Source: a virus. From it: DNA of 49,621 nucleotides. The DNA is taken from IMG/VR virus record IMGVR_UViG_3300042520_000499, positions 1 through 49,621 of that record. One strand, written 5' to 3'. Both the position numbers and the translations under genes were made by a program. A model generated the notes under the pieces. That model searched no databases, was not told the origin of the DNA, and saw only the letters and a program-made list of their open reading frames with translations. Shown here in pieces: positions 1-6,290 of the stretch; the first letter of the stretch is position 1, and each line of letters opens with the position of its first letter.

Positions 1-272
1 TTTTCTTTCCACAGGTGCTTCCATAGCCAGTGATGCTGATAGACTTTATGCAGGTTCTCATGAAGTACCAGACCTACGATCTCCGAATCCTCTAGGCTGT
101 TAATGAAATCCGCACCGTATAAAACATCACGCCCATTAGTACACGCGGTGGGTATGTCATCTCTAACCTCAGTGTCACCCACCATCAGTATCGCACTGTA
201 AGATAGCGTAGCTGGGTGGCCCATCATACGCACATGGATTTTCTGTAGTCTCTGTTCTGGTGTAAGTTTCAT
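1..272 (-). CDS. N-terminal part of HExxH metallopeptidase, likely VWA-associated (DUF2201-like), cut by window edge
   Basis: Reading leftward from an ATG at 272, the frame stays open to the window edge (about 90 residues visible). The SD is GAGAGGAAC, a few bases before the ATG. The protein begins MKLTPEQRLQKIHV, and near residues 71-75 it contains HENLH within the context LVLHENLHKVYQHH. This is a zinc-peptidase HExxH signature. The family resemblance is to the putative metallopeptidase domain that sits N-terminal to VWA-like domains (DUF2201 type). The rest, including any VWA domain, lies outside the window. It shares a block with the small gene at 291-644 and lies downstream of a MoxR-type ATPase and a DUF3150-like gene. 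MoxR ATPases commonly pair with VWA proteins, which supports the assignment. The HExxH motif is seen directly; the VWA partner is inferred. Confidence 0.72.
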   Translation of the reverse strand, partial: MKLTPEQRLQKIHVRMMGHPATLSYSAILMVGDTEVRDDIPTACTNGRDVLYGADFINSLEDSEIVGLVLHENLHKVYQHHWLWKHLWKE

Positions 273-290
273 CTCTGTTCCTCTCTATTG

Positions 291-644
291 TTATGCTGTT
301 AAAGCTGCAAAGTCTGCGGGTTCCATGATCGTGCCATCCTCATCGCACTCGCGCACTGCACTTCCCCACGCTTGTAGTTGTTTATAGTTCAGCATGGTTG
401 CGTCGTATATCTTGTGCTTCTTGATTACCTCTACATTGGGTACGCTGTAGGTAATCATGTAGTCCACATTGTCTTTGCCTGAGCGATACGTGTAGTCAAG
501 CCCTACAGCGTTCTCAGCTATCAGAGCCTGTATCTGATGCGCTACATGAAGTGGCACCATGATCGTCCCGTTGAGGTGCATCTTAGCCATGATCTGATTT
601 TGCGCGGGCAGGGTAATAGTAGGGGTTTGTTTTGTTTTGCTCAT
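291..644 (-). CDS. hypothetical 117-residue protein
   Basis: This is a complete leftward gene with the SD AGGAGAG seven bases before its ATG. A copy of the 23-bp palindrome lies 41 bases upstream. The soluble protein has no membrane segment or motif I recognise. A basic, polar N-terminus (MSKTKQTPT) is followed by a mixed alpha/beta-looking body and an acidic tail. It sits between the MoxR-like ATPase gene and the metallopeptidase fragment, with 18 bases to the latter, so it is probably co-transcribed with both. A role in that ATPase/peptidase module is possible but unsupported by the sequence itself. Confidence 0.75.
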   Translation of the reverse strand: MSKTKQTPTITLPAQNQIMAKMHLNGTIMVPLHVAHQIQALIAENAVGLDYTYRSGKDNVDYMITYSVPNVEVIKKHKIYDATMLNYKQLQAWGSAVRECDEDGTIMEPADFAALTA

Positions 645-685
645 TGTTACTCTCCTGTTGTGGGGGCTACCTAAGTAGCCCCATG

Positions 686-708
686 AAAACTTATACCGTA
701 TAAGTTTT
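686..708. promoter_or_regulatory. 23-bp palindrome, copy 1
   Basis: Perfect dyad: AAAACTTATAC, central C, GTATAAGTTTT. It lies in the 68-bp gap between the MoxR-like gene and the 291-644 gene, 41 bases upstream of the latter's start, and heads the leftmost gene block. Confidence 0.85.
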
Positions 709-712
709 TACC

Positions 713-1789
713 TTATGAAAATAAGAAGCTGTTTTGTGCAGCCCATGTTATGAACGTCTTGTGTGTAGATGCCATGCCCTGCTTCTCACTACGCATGATG
801 GTCTTGGCAAACAGCGCGGCTACCTCTTTGGGCATACGCTCTACATACTCCATCCACGCCGAGAATGTCTCGCGCTCTAGTCTCATGCAAGCCTTGGCTA
901 CCAACATACAGCACGCTGCGCCAGACTTAGGGATCGCTGTACCAGTAGGGTCTTTGAGTATCTGCTCCCATCTTGGCAGGTCATTGTTTAGCTTACGCAT
1001 GGTCAACAAGTCCATAGCAGCGGCCTCACCTACTGTACCCATGAGAGCGTGGATAATTACGCTATCGGGCAGATGCTCAGTAGCCTTGAGAATATCGCTG
1101 GCCTTCTCCATTGCCCTGTGAGTTACGAACGCAGCACGCTGTGCCTTAGGGTGGTTGATATAGTGATTATTGCTAGGGTGTTCCACATGAATGTCATCCT
1201 CGAACATAGAAGGAAACTCCAGCACCGTGCCGATAACTATGGGGTGGATGTTATTCTTGAGCGCCCAATTCTCTACCCACTCCATAGCCGAAGACTTAGT
1301 GATTGCTGCTTGACACATCCTGTTGCGCTCATGGGGTAGGAACACATCGCCCAGCCCCTCACTAGACCTGTTAGTGGTAGCAAACACTATGCTCCCTTCT
1401 GGCAAAGCATAAGTGCCTATCATTCTATCCAGCATGACCCTCAACAGGCCGTTCTTCACCGCTTTGCTAGTCTTGCCTATCTCGTCAAGCATTATGATGA
1501 CAGGCTTTTTCAGGTGACAACCAAACGCTTCGTTAGGTACGAACGACACAACATCAGTGCCGTCGATGGTCTTGAACTTCGGCATCTGCAAGTCACCCAA
1601 GTCCATTAGCTGCGCTTCTACATACACAGGGTGGTGGTCAGGGAACCTAGCTGCCAGCTCCTTGAGAATAGACGACTTGCCGCATCCCATCGGGCCAGTG
1701 ACTAGCACTGTAACTTTGTCGCCAATAGCTGCGATCAGATCAGTCGCGCCAGCCAAAGATATGTAGTTGTATTCTTTCTGTATTTTCAT
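713..1789 (-). CDS. MoxR-like AAA+ ATPase
   Basis: A 358-residue AAA+ ATPase in the MoxR style. The P-loop GPMGCGKSS is at residues 32-40. A Walker B motif, VIIMLDEIGK, follows, and then a sensor-1-like FATTNR segment. MoxR proteins act as ring ATPases that remodel partners, often VWA-domain proteins encoded nearby. Here a metallopeptidase of the VWA-associated type lies downstream and a DUF3150-like gene upstream. The start at 1789 (MKIQKEYN) is preferred because GAGAGAA precedes it. A longer frame from 1834 would overlap the upstream gene and adds an unconvincing N-terminus. The ATPase assignment is firm from the motifs; the cellular target is unknown. Confidence 0.85.
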   Translation of the reverse strand: MKIQKEYNYISLAGATDLIAAIGDKVTVLVTGPMGCGKSSILKELAARFPDHHPVYVEAQLMDLGDLQMPKFKTIDGTDVVSFVPNEAFGCHLKKPVIIMLDEIGKTSKAVKNGLLRVMLDRMIGTYALPEGSIVFATTNRSSEGLGDVFLPHERNRMCQAAITKSSAMEWVENWALKNNIHPIVIGTVLEFPSMFEDDIHVEHPSNNHYINHPKAQRAAFVTHRAMEKASDILKATEHLPDSVIIHALMGTVGEAAAMDLLTMRKLNNDLPRWEQILKDPTGTAIPKSGAACCMLVAKACMRLERETFSAWMEYVERMPKEVAALFAKTIMRSEKQGMASTHKTFITWAAQNSFLFS

Positions 1790-1827
1790 TGCTGTTTCTC
1801 TCGTTGTGTTGTGTTTATTTCTGCTTA

Positions 1828-2709
1828 CTACCAAGCGAACTTATCTAACAGTGCGTCCACCTCCTCCTTCATATACTTCCTCACCACTTCATCCTTGCGT
1901 AACTCTGCTGGTTCATACCCAGTCAACACCATCCGTATGTTGCTCTTTAACTCCTCTATCTCTACGTCCCTTGTCAGGTTGAACCCATCCAGTGCATCGC
2001 ATAACTCAAGCGCGCTCTCAATAGTCACATCATGGATGCGCCCCTTCTTACCATTCTCATCTACCCTGAGTTGCTTGGATATTTTCTCAAGCGAACTCTT
2101 GACTCTGCTACGCACCTCAGTCATAGCCCCATTCAACCTAGCATCCTGCTGTCTGGCAAACTGCTCACGCAATTCACTCAATCCTTGATTGCCTATATCT
2201 ACACGGAAGTCCCCTGTCTCCGGCAGTGGGTACACCGCGCTACGCATCTCGAACTTAGCAGGTATCTCTGACGGGTCAGGGTAGTCGTCAGCCTTGAACA
2301 TAGCACCAAGGGAGAACTGCGCTGCTTGTACTAACAAGGTGTACTCATTCACGAACGCTTGCACCCTGCGATTGTATTCCGCTTCGTGCGCCCCGTACTG
2401 CGCCATGTATTCTTGTAAGCGTGCGGCTGGTAATAGCCGCGTCCCTGAGTCCGACCAAGGCAGAGTGTTCCAGTTGTGCCATTGCCTGATGATGGCAGCG
2501 TACTTTGTTATGTCATCCAGTTGCCCTGACCCTGCAAGCAGGTTCTTCTGATACACACCTGCTCTGTTAGTCGCGCCCTTGTTCTGCCCTACCTCATCGG
2601 ACACTTCCTTGTCCTGCTTTTTAGCAGTCCATCCTCTGATGGTCAGGTCTACCAGCACTGCGCTAGATGCAATCGTTACGTCGTTGTTGTTTACGTTGTT
2701 CATGCTCAT
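1828..2709 (-). CDS. DUF3150-like protein, partner of the MoxR ATPase
   Basis: A 293-residue soluble protein rich in charged helices, with no membrane segment. Its N-terminal part carries VDLTIRGWTAKKQDKEVSDEV, and the C-terminal two thirds look helical (FARQQDARLNGAMTEVRSRV and following). I associate this pattern, together with its position directly before a MoxR-type ATPase, with DUF3150 proteins of phages and integrative elements. That assignment is from memory of the family and context, not a search. GAGGAT is the SD before the ATG at 2709. A 23-bp palindrome, two leader hairpins and a good promoter lie upstream, so this gene starts its own transcription unit. Possible function: adaptor or inhibitor of the ATPase/metallopeptidase pair. 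Confidence 0.65.
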   Translation of the reverse strand: MSMNNVNNNDVTIASSAVLVDLTIRGWTAKKQDKEVSDEVGQNKGATNRAGVYQKNLLAGSGQLDDITKYAAIIRQWHNWNTLPWSDSGTRLLPAARLQEYMAQYGAHEAEYNRRVQAFVNEYTLLVQAAQFSLGAMFKADDYPDPSEIPAKFEMRSAVYPLPETGDFRVDIGNQGLSELREQFARQQDARLNGAMTEVRSRVKSSLEKISKQLRVDENGKKGRIHDVTIESALELCDALDGFNLTRDVEIEELKSNIRMVLTGYEPAELRKDEVVRKYMKEEVDALLDKFAW

Positions 2710-2728
2710 CGTTATATCCTCATTGTTG

Positions 2729-2751
2729 AAAACTTATACCGTATAAGTTTT
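2729..2751. promoter_or_regulatory. 23-bp palindrome, copy 2
   Basis: Same 11-1-11 dyad, 19 bases upstream of the 1828-2709 gene start. It lies downstream of the promoter at 2814-2843, so it is in the transcribed leader rather than overlapping the promoter. Confidence 0.88.
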
Positions 2752-2766
2752 TGCTGCTTTACATCA

Positions 2767-2781
2767 GCGGGTAAGGCCCGC
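2767..2781 (-). promoter_or_regulatory. leader hairpin GCGGG/CCCGC
   Basis: On the plus strand this reads GCGGG, TAAGG loop, CCCGC. A sister hairpin at 6008-6022 has the same loop but a changed, still complementary base pair (GCTGG/CCAGC). Both lie in leaders between a promoter and a 23-bp palindrome. Confidence 0.5.
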
Positions 2782-2790
2782 CACCTCTTT

Positions 2791-2809
2791 CTACGTTTCT
2801 TCAACGTAG
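2791..2809 (-). promoter_or_regulatory. 5' leader hairpin at predicted transcription start
   Basis: CTACGTT (2791-2797), a five-base loop and AACGTAG (2803-2809) form a 7-bp stem. It begins at about the predicted start of the leftward transcript from the 2814-2843 promoter. It has no T-run in the leftward direction, so it is more likely a stabilising or regulatory leader hairpin than a terminator. Confidence 0.45.
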
Positions 2810-2813
2810 ATAT

Positions 2814-2843
2814 ATTATAGCACAACTATAATACAAAAGTCAA
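2814..2843 (-). promoter_or_regulatory. sigma70-type promoter, leftward
   Basis: On the minus strand: TTGACT (2843-2838), an 18-bp spacer and TATAAT (2819-2814). The spacer and -10 region contain an inverted repeat, TTATAG-CACAA-CTATAA (2815-2831, plus-strand reading), that could be an operator. The 15 bases 2811-2825 recur with one change at the promoter at 9147-9175. It drives 1828-2709 and the genes to its left. Confidence 0.7.
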
Positions 2844-2986
2844 ATTTAGACCGCGTTAACCATCAGCGGCGTAGGACTACATCCTAGTGGGAGAGAGGTG
2901 CAGAATTACGATAACTGCAATTCGACACTATATGTAGCAGCCACGGTTATTACGCAAGTGAGGCACTCATGGCTTACCCTCTTTTG

Positions 2987-3250
2987 TTAACTAAAAATTA
3001 TTGCGATGACCGGCGCTTGCTGGTCTATAAAATCTCTTACGTGCCGTGGCAGTTGTGCGTAGTACACACACTGCGTCTCTCTCAGGTTGTTTGGCCCACC
3101 ATAGGCTACGCTCTGTGGTGGCTCTCCCGCATTGTAGGTATAGTACCAGTATTTAGTACCCTTGATTTTGAACCTTGTCAACACTCGGGTAAACCGCTCG
3201 TCCTCAATTAAGTCATGTGTCAGATTAGTCACTTCGTATTTCATACTCAC
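2987..3250 (-). CDS. hypothetical 87-residue protein, paralogue of the next gene
   Basis: A small soluble leftward protein, last in a four-gene block (4280 to 2987). Its C-terminus, FIDQQAPVIAIIFS, closely parallels ITEQLPIIAIMLS at the end of the neighbouring gene, and both begin with a short EV-containing strand. This suggests tandem duplication followed by strong divergence. It starts two bases after the neighbour's stop. No catalytic motif is visible, and I do not recognise the family. Confidence 0.7.
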   Translation of the reverse strand: MSMKYEVTNLTHDLIEDERFTRVLTRFKIKGTKYWYYTYNAGEPPQSVAYGGPNNLRETQCVYYAQLPRHVRDFIDQQAPVIAIIFS

Positions 3251-3251
3251 C

Positions 3252-3512
3252 TCACGAAAGCATGATCGCTATTATTGGTAGCTGCTCAGTGATTGTTCTC
3301 TGCACCCACTTGGGTGCGCTGCATGTCCTAATGGACACTCCGGTTGCTGCGTTCGTCACACGGCCTGGGCCTAGTAGACGGCACTTGGACTCCTTAAATA
3401 CATGTGTTTGGTACGTCGTCCCCCTGTCATTGGTCATGGTGATCGTCACAAAATGTGACCACGCATGCCCTACATCCCACAGCTCATGCTTAACCTCAAT
3501 CTTACCGGCCAT
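3252..3512 (-). CDS. hypothetical 86-residue protein, paralogue of 2987-3250
   Basis: A small soluble protein with alternating polar and hydrophobic residues, as in a beta-rich domain (SHFVTITMTNDRGTTYQTHVF). It overlaps the 3502-3714 gene by 11 bases, and its stop is followed at once by the next gene. The C-terminal IxxQxPxIAIxxS pattern is shared with 2987-3250. No further family assignment can be made from sequence alone. Confidence 0.7.
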   Translation of the reverse strand: MAGKIEVKHELWDVGHAWSHFVTITMTNDRGTTYQTHVFKESKCRLLGPGRVTNAATGVSIRTCSAPKWVQRTITEQLPIIAIMLS

Positions 3513-3714
3513 CGGCGTAGTCCTCGCAGTGCATGTTCAGTACCCACAGGGATACCAAGTCGTCTAGCTGTTCTTGAGTGAGGCACCCTCTTATATCCAC
3601 GAACTTATAAACAACTCGATGCACGTACCACTCACCCTCATCCTTACAGTAGGCGCACTCCAACTCTACCTGCTGTTCGTTTATTCCTATTTGTGCTTTC
3701 ATACTAATTTTCAT
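3502..3714 (-). CDS. hypothetical 70-residue protein
   Basis: A small acidic protein with a CAYC dipeptide pair and a further cysteine, but no complete zinc-finger pattern. It starts at an ATGA overlap with the stop of 3711-4280, preceded by GAGGGTGAGC, so it is probably translationally coupled. An internal ATG at 3702 is an alternative start. No recognised family. Confidence 0.65.
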   Translation of the reverse strand: MKISMKAQIGINEQQVELECAYCKDEGEWYVHRVVYKFVDIRGCLTQEQLDDLVSLWVLNMHCEDYADGR

Positions 3715-4280
3715 AACAGCTCACCCTCCTCGTCGAACTCGCACTCGTTTGCGAGTATGGATTCTTCAATAGCCTCATCGCTCGTCAGCCAGTCGTATTC
3801 CTTTTGCAGTGTGTCCTGTATCCAATCGGCAAAGCCATTGAATGCTTGCTCGATTACCTCACCATTTAGCAAGTCCTCTATTTCTTCATCGTCGTCTGCG
3901 TCACACACTTCCCAATCTACGTTCAATGAAGTGCGGTGTGATGGTGTAATCGACGCCCATAGGTAGCTACCCTGCGTATGGATAGCGCATAGTGCAGATT
4001 GCTCAACCAGAGGGTCGATGATATGTTTTAAGTCCTCTCTCTGCACATCGGTGAAGTCATCGAGCCTCATATTTTTAGAATTAAACCGCGCCTCATACTG
4101 GACATACGCTCCATAAACTAGGCCGAATCCCTTGATCTCGAAGCCATATATCCCCAATCCAAACGCCACGTCTGCAACGTATTTGTATACGTGCTCCCAC
4201 CAATCGTGATCGACGTTGATGTCAGCGAAGCGGTCGCGGGCTTTCTCTTTTGCTTCGTTGCTCAGTTGTTCGTACTTCAT
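3711..4280 (-). CDS. conserved phage hypothetical protein (189 aa, acidic)
   Basis: First gene of a leftward four-gene block, with the palindrome 16 bases upstream of the ATG. The protein opens MKYEQLSNEAKEKARDRF and has a strongly acidic C-terminus (DADDDEEIEDLL, ECEFDEEGELL). Proteins with this opening and a WWEHVY-like segment are widespread in phages. Some are labelled antitoxin-like in databases, but I know of no demonstrated function. It is soluble with no membrane segment. The acidity could indicate a DNA-mimic or inhibitor role, which is only a guess. Confidence 0.75.
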   Translation of the reverse strand: MKYEQLSNEAKEKARDRFADINVDHDWWEHVYKYVADVAFGLGIYGFEIKGFGLVYGAYVQYEARFNSKNMRLDDFTDVQREDLKHIIDPLVEQSALCAIHTQGSYLWASITPSHRTSLNVDWEVCDADDDEEIEDLLNGEVIEQAFNGFADWIQDTLQKEYDWLTSDEAIEESILANECEFDEEGELL

Positions 4281-4293
4281 GCTGCTCTCTCCT

Positions 4294-4322
4294 GCGAAAA
4301 CTTATACCGTATAAGTTTTCGC
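4294..4322. promoter_or_regulatory. 23-bp palindrome, copy 3, with extended arms
   Basis: The core dyad is 4297-4319. Flanking GCG and CGC extend the arms to 14 bp. It is located 16 bases upstream of the 3711-4280 start, in the gap between two gene blocks. Confidence 0.88.
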
Positions 4323-4340
4323 CTTGTTATTTTGTTACTC

Positions 4341-4790
4341 TTACCACCAAGCGGGTGCTGTGGCGCGATCCCAAGAGGCGAAGCTCTTGGTTCTGTAGTA
4401 TGTGCGGTATGATTCTACCGCATCATCCGTCTTACACGCATCTGGCATAGCCAGAGCGAATGGCGTTAGCCCTGCATTGGGCAGGGTTGAGATAAAGCCA
4501 GTCCTTCCTAAATGTACGCACTTGGCAAGGGCTAAGTGATTGTCGTGCTTACCCCACCTCTTCTTGTACTCCTCATTTAGCCACACCATTAACTCCCATA
4601 GCCACGTAGCATTATCTTGTGACTGTGCCACCCACCTAGTGCATGGGTGGTTTTTATGGGTGGGCTTGTATGGGCCGTTAAGGGCTGTGGATAACATCTG
4701 CGCGCTCTCTAATATCATCTTCGGCACATGCTTATCGCAATGTGCCTGAGCCGCAAGGCGCGGCTCCTCGTCTAATACAAATATATTCAT
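4341..4790 (-). CDS. conserved phage protein of the MNIF..HCDKHV..KM family
   Basis: A 149-residue protein beginning MNIFVLDEEPRLAAQAHCDKHVPKMILESAQMLSTA in two visible parts: MNIFVLD, then AQAHCDKHVPKMILESAQML. A later YKPTHKNHPCTRW segment, a PFALAMPD segment and a C-terminal AYR/YY-like region follow. This layout is common in phages of many hosts and has sometimes been annotated as a pyrimidine-dimer glycosylase. I cannot confirm that from sequence. Conserved His, Cys, Lys and Asp residues suggest an enzyme. The start at 4790 is chosen for GAGGAGAGAAAGCA just upstream and the ATGA overlap with the next gene. An upstream ATG at 4838 is in frame but unsupported. Confidence 0.75.
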   Translation of the reverse strand: MNIFVLDEEPRLAAQAHCDKHVPKMILESAQMLSTALNGPYKPTHKNHPCTRWVAQSQDNATWLWELMVWLNEEYKKRWGKHDNHLALAKCVHLGRTGFISTLPNAGLTPFALAMPDACKTDDAVESYRTYYRTKSFASWDRATAPAWW

Positions 4791-5023
4791 TGCTTTCTCT
4801 CCTCGTCCTCGTAGAATTTTGCCTCGACGCAATTCCCCCACAAACCCGTGACTTCACACAATGCGAAGCCCACTTCATCGCCACAGTCCCATGTGCCTGT
4901 ACCTGCCGTAGCTAAGAAGGCATTGAGCATACCTTCTTCCTCATCCTCCAGCCCTGAGTAGTCGCCATTGATAATGGCGGGCAGGAAGTGTTCGCCTATT
5001 GTGTATTCGATTGGCTCTCTCAT
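4787..5023 (-). CDS. conserved small phage protein (78 aa, acidic, DUF6926-like)
   Basis: The protein contains FLPAIINGDYSGLEDEEEG and a later CEVTGLWGNCVEAKF. I associate this with a small conserved phage family (DUF6926-like), from memory only. It is soluble and acidic. It overlaps both neighbours by four bases, indicating translational coupling with the NinX-like gene upstream and the MNIF-family gene downstream. Function unknown. Confidence 0.7.
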   Translation of the reverse strand: MREPIEYTIGEHFLPAIINGDYSGLEDEEEGMLNAFLATAGTGTWDCGDEVGFALCEVTGLWGNCVEAKFYEDEERKQ

Positions 5024-5385
5024 CTCAATTCCTCCGGTACATCTACCTCATCGCCTAATTTACTAGCCACATAGCAGCGCATAGCTGCGATAAGGGGGGT
5101 CGTGCCGTGAAAGTGGTCAGACCGTTTTTGTTTACGGCAGGCAAACCAGTCAGGGTTTGCTTCCTTGAATGCTTTTGCTTGTGCAAGGGTCAGGTTACAC
5201 AGCACCTCTATGCCCTCCCGCTCAATGATCGGCCCACCTTGCTCCCATTTGGTCGAGGGGCTAAAAAACCCTTGTTTTACGCCATCTATGGCGATCTTAC
5301 CAAGCATCAAGCCTTCACACTTTGCCACTGCCCAGTCAAGGGCAGCGCCACTCAGTCGATATGTTTTCATACTCTCGTATCTCAT
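5020..5385 (-). CDS. NinX-like protein (DUF2591)
   Basis: 121 residues. The run ALDWAVAKCEG near the N-terminus, the central GGPIIEREGIEV and the C-terminal TPLIAAMRCYVASKLGDEV match the DUF2591/NinX pattern known from lambda-like nin regions and many other phages. NinX proteins have no established activity. AGGAGGAAC before the ATG at 5385 makes this start convincing. The gene opens a three-gene coupled block and has the 23-bp palindrome 15 bases upstream. Confidence 0.78.
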   Translation of the reverse strand: MRYESMKTYRLSGAALDWAVAKCEGLMLGKIAIDGVKQGFFSPSTKWEQGGPIIEREGIEVLCNLTLAQAKAFKEANPDWFACRKQKRSDHFHGTTPLIAAMRCYVASKLGDEVDVPEELR

Positions 5386-5400
5386 CGTTGTTCCTCCTGT

Positions 5401-5423
5401 AAAACTTATACCGTATAAGTTTT
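5401..5423. promoter_or_regulatory. 23-bp palindrome, copy 4
   Basis: Perfect 11-1-11 dyad in the 45-bp gap between 5431-5700 and 5020-5385, 15 bases upstream of the latter's ATG. It lies inside the leftward operon, so it is transcribed. Confidence 0.88.
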
Positions 5424-5430
5424 CGTGTTG

Positions 5431-5700
5431 TTACTCGCCATATGCGCTTTCGATGCGCTCCCCGCTGTGGGCGCAGTACCAGTCGTACTCGCCCCAATTC
5501 ACGTCCATATAAATGACGCGCCATCCGTAATCGCTCTGTTCCCTGACAGCTCGCAATACTTCCTTGTAATTCTCCTTGACTGCCTTAAATGATAAGGCTT
5601 CGCCATCGCTGGCGATGAAATACACTGGATACCCGCCCGGCCACGCATAGGGGCCAGAGCGGAGGGCGTTCTTCAAATCTTTGCTGTTTTTTATTTCCAT
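5431..5700 (-). CDS. conserved small phage hypothetical protein (89 aa)
   Basis: A soluble protein with N-terminal NSKDLKNALRSGPYAWPGGYP and C-terminal YDWYCAHSGERIESAYGE. Similar short proteins occur in many phage early regions without assigned function. GAGGAGG lies seven bases before the ATG. It starts two bases after the stop of the upstream gene (5703-5933), so the two form one block. Confidence 0.72.
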   Translation of the reverse strand: MEIKNSKDLKNALRSGPYAWPGGYPVYFIASDGEALSFKAVKENYKEVLRAVREQSDYGWRVIYMDVNWGEYDWYCAHSGERIESAYGE

Positions 5701-5702
5701 TG

Positions 5703-5933
5703 CTACTCCTCCTCTATGAACATCACTACGCAGTCGCCGTTTTTGGGGTGCAGCACTATGGTGTCATGCCCATACTGCACATCACAGGGTATACCTGCCC
5801 ACCCCGCCACTGCCTTGGCAGCGCGGATTTTTGCCAGTCGGGTGTTTGTCTTGGTCTCGGCCTCGTACCGACGCACCCACGCATAGTTTGCGTCTCCTCC
5901 GAATGTATCAGTCACTTCTACTTTTATTTTCAT
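5703..5933 (-). CDS. conserved small phage hypothetical protein (76 aa)
   Basis: First gene downstream of the tandem promoters at 6109-6259. AGGAGAG is the SD before the ATG at 5933, and the 23-bp palindrome lies 18 bases upstream. The protein begins MKIKVEVTDTFGGDANYAWVRRYE and has a KIRAAKAVAGW helix. It is soluble, with no catalytic motif. As the first gene of the promoter-proximal block it may be expressed early and strongly. Confidence 0.72.
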   Translation of the reverse strand: MKIKVEVTDTFGGDANYAWVRRYEAETKTNTRLAKIRAAKAVAGWAGIPCDVQYGHDTIVLHPKNGDCVVMFIEEE

Positions 5934-5950
5934 TGCGCTCTCCTATGTTT

Positions 5951-5975
5951 GAAAACTTATACCGTATAAGTTTTC
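5951..5975. promoter_or_regulatory. 23-bp palindrome, copy 5
   Basis: The core 5952-5974 is extended by one G-C pair to 12-bp arms. It lies 18 bases upstream of the 5933 start and downstream of two promoters, in their common transcribed leader. Confidence 0.88.
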
Positions 5976-6007
5976 GTTGGGTTTGTTGTGATGATGTGTT
6001 GTGTCTA

Positions 6008-6022
6008 GCTGGTAAGGCCAGC
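6008..6022 (-). promoter_or_regulatory. leader hairpin GCTGG/CCAGC
   Basis: GCTGG, TAAGG loop, CCAGC on the plus strand. It matches the hairpin at 2767-2781 with one compensatory base-pair change and occupies the same place in the leader, between promoter and palindrome. Confidence 0.5.
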
Positions 6023-6087
6023 CGTCCTATATGTGAATGAAATGCGCAACGTGTAAACCTATACAAGCACCGCTCATTCATCGCACC

Positions 6088-6111
6088 GTTTTCTCAAACA
6101 GTGGGGATATT
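6088..6111. repeat. 24-bp direct repeat, copy A, at proximal promoter
   Basis: Identical over 24 bp to 6210-6233; the centre reads TCTCAAACAGTGGGG. It covers the start of the -10, the start site and the first transcribed bases. As RNA it forms a stem (CCACTGTTT with AAACGGTG-like bases) around a GAGA loop, imperfect in this copy. Confidence 0.8.
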
Positions 6112-6137
6112 ATACTCTAATATCTGGTTGCTGTCAA
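6109..6137 (-). promoter_or_regulatory. consensus sigma70 promoter, leftward (proximal)
   Basis: On the minus strand, TTGACA (6137-6132), 17-bp spacer, TATAAT (6114-6109): a perfect consensus match. Predicted start near 6102. The -10 and initially transcribed region belong to the 24-bp repeat 6088-6111 shared with the distal promoter. Confidence 0.85.
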
Positions 6138-6203
6138 GCATTTAATTTTAGGTCATTCATCATCATCCAGCAGCACCTAAAACTCTCTGCCCTCAGCCTC
6201 CGT

Positions 6204-6233
6204 CCCACTGTTTTCTCAAACAGTGGGGATATT
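6204..6233. repeat. 24-bp direct repeat, copy B, with perfect 10-bp hairpin
   Basis: The repeat itself is 6210-6233. With flanking bases, CCCACTGTTT (6204-6213), loop TCTC and AAACAGTGGG (6218-6227) form a perfect 10-bp stem at the predicted start of the distal transcript. It is either an operator or a 5' RNA hairpin. Confidence 0.8.
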
Positions 6234-6259
6234 GTACGCCTATTCTACTTCTTTGTCAA
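6231..6259 (-). promoter_or_regulatory. consensus-like sigma70 promoter, leftward (distal)
   Basis: On the minus strand, TTGACA (6259-6254), 17-bp spacer, TACAAT (6236-6231). It is 122 bp upstream of the proximal promoter, with the same repeat downstream of its -10. The two probably respond to the same regulator. Confidence 0.8.
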
Positions 6260-6290
6260 GTCTTTGTTTTTGTTGGCTTTTTCTGCGTTT

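Noticed and set aside
750-1339. Rightward open frames opposite the MoxR-like gene
   Set aside because: They lack SDs, and the leftward ATPase motifs explain the sequence fully.
2866-2945. tRNA-like stretch with GTGGGAGAG and AATTCGAC segments
   Set aside because: No acceptor stem, no proper seven-base anticodon loop and no T-arm pairing; at most a chance resemblance.
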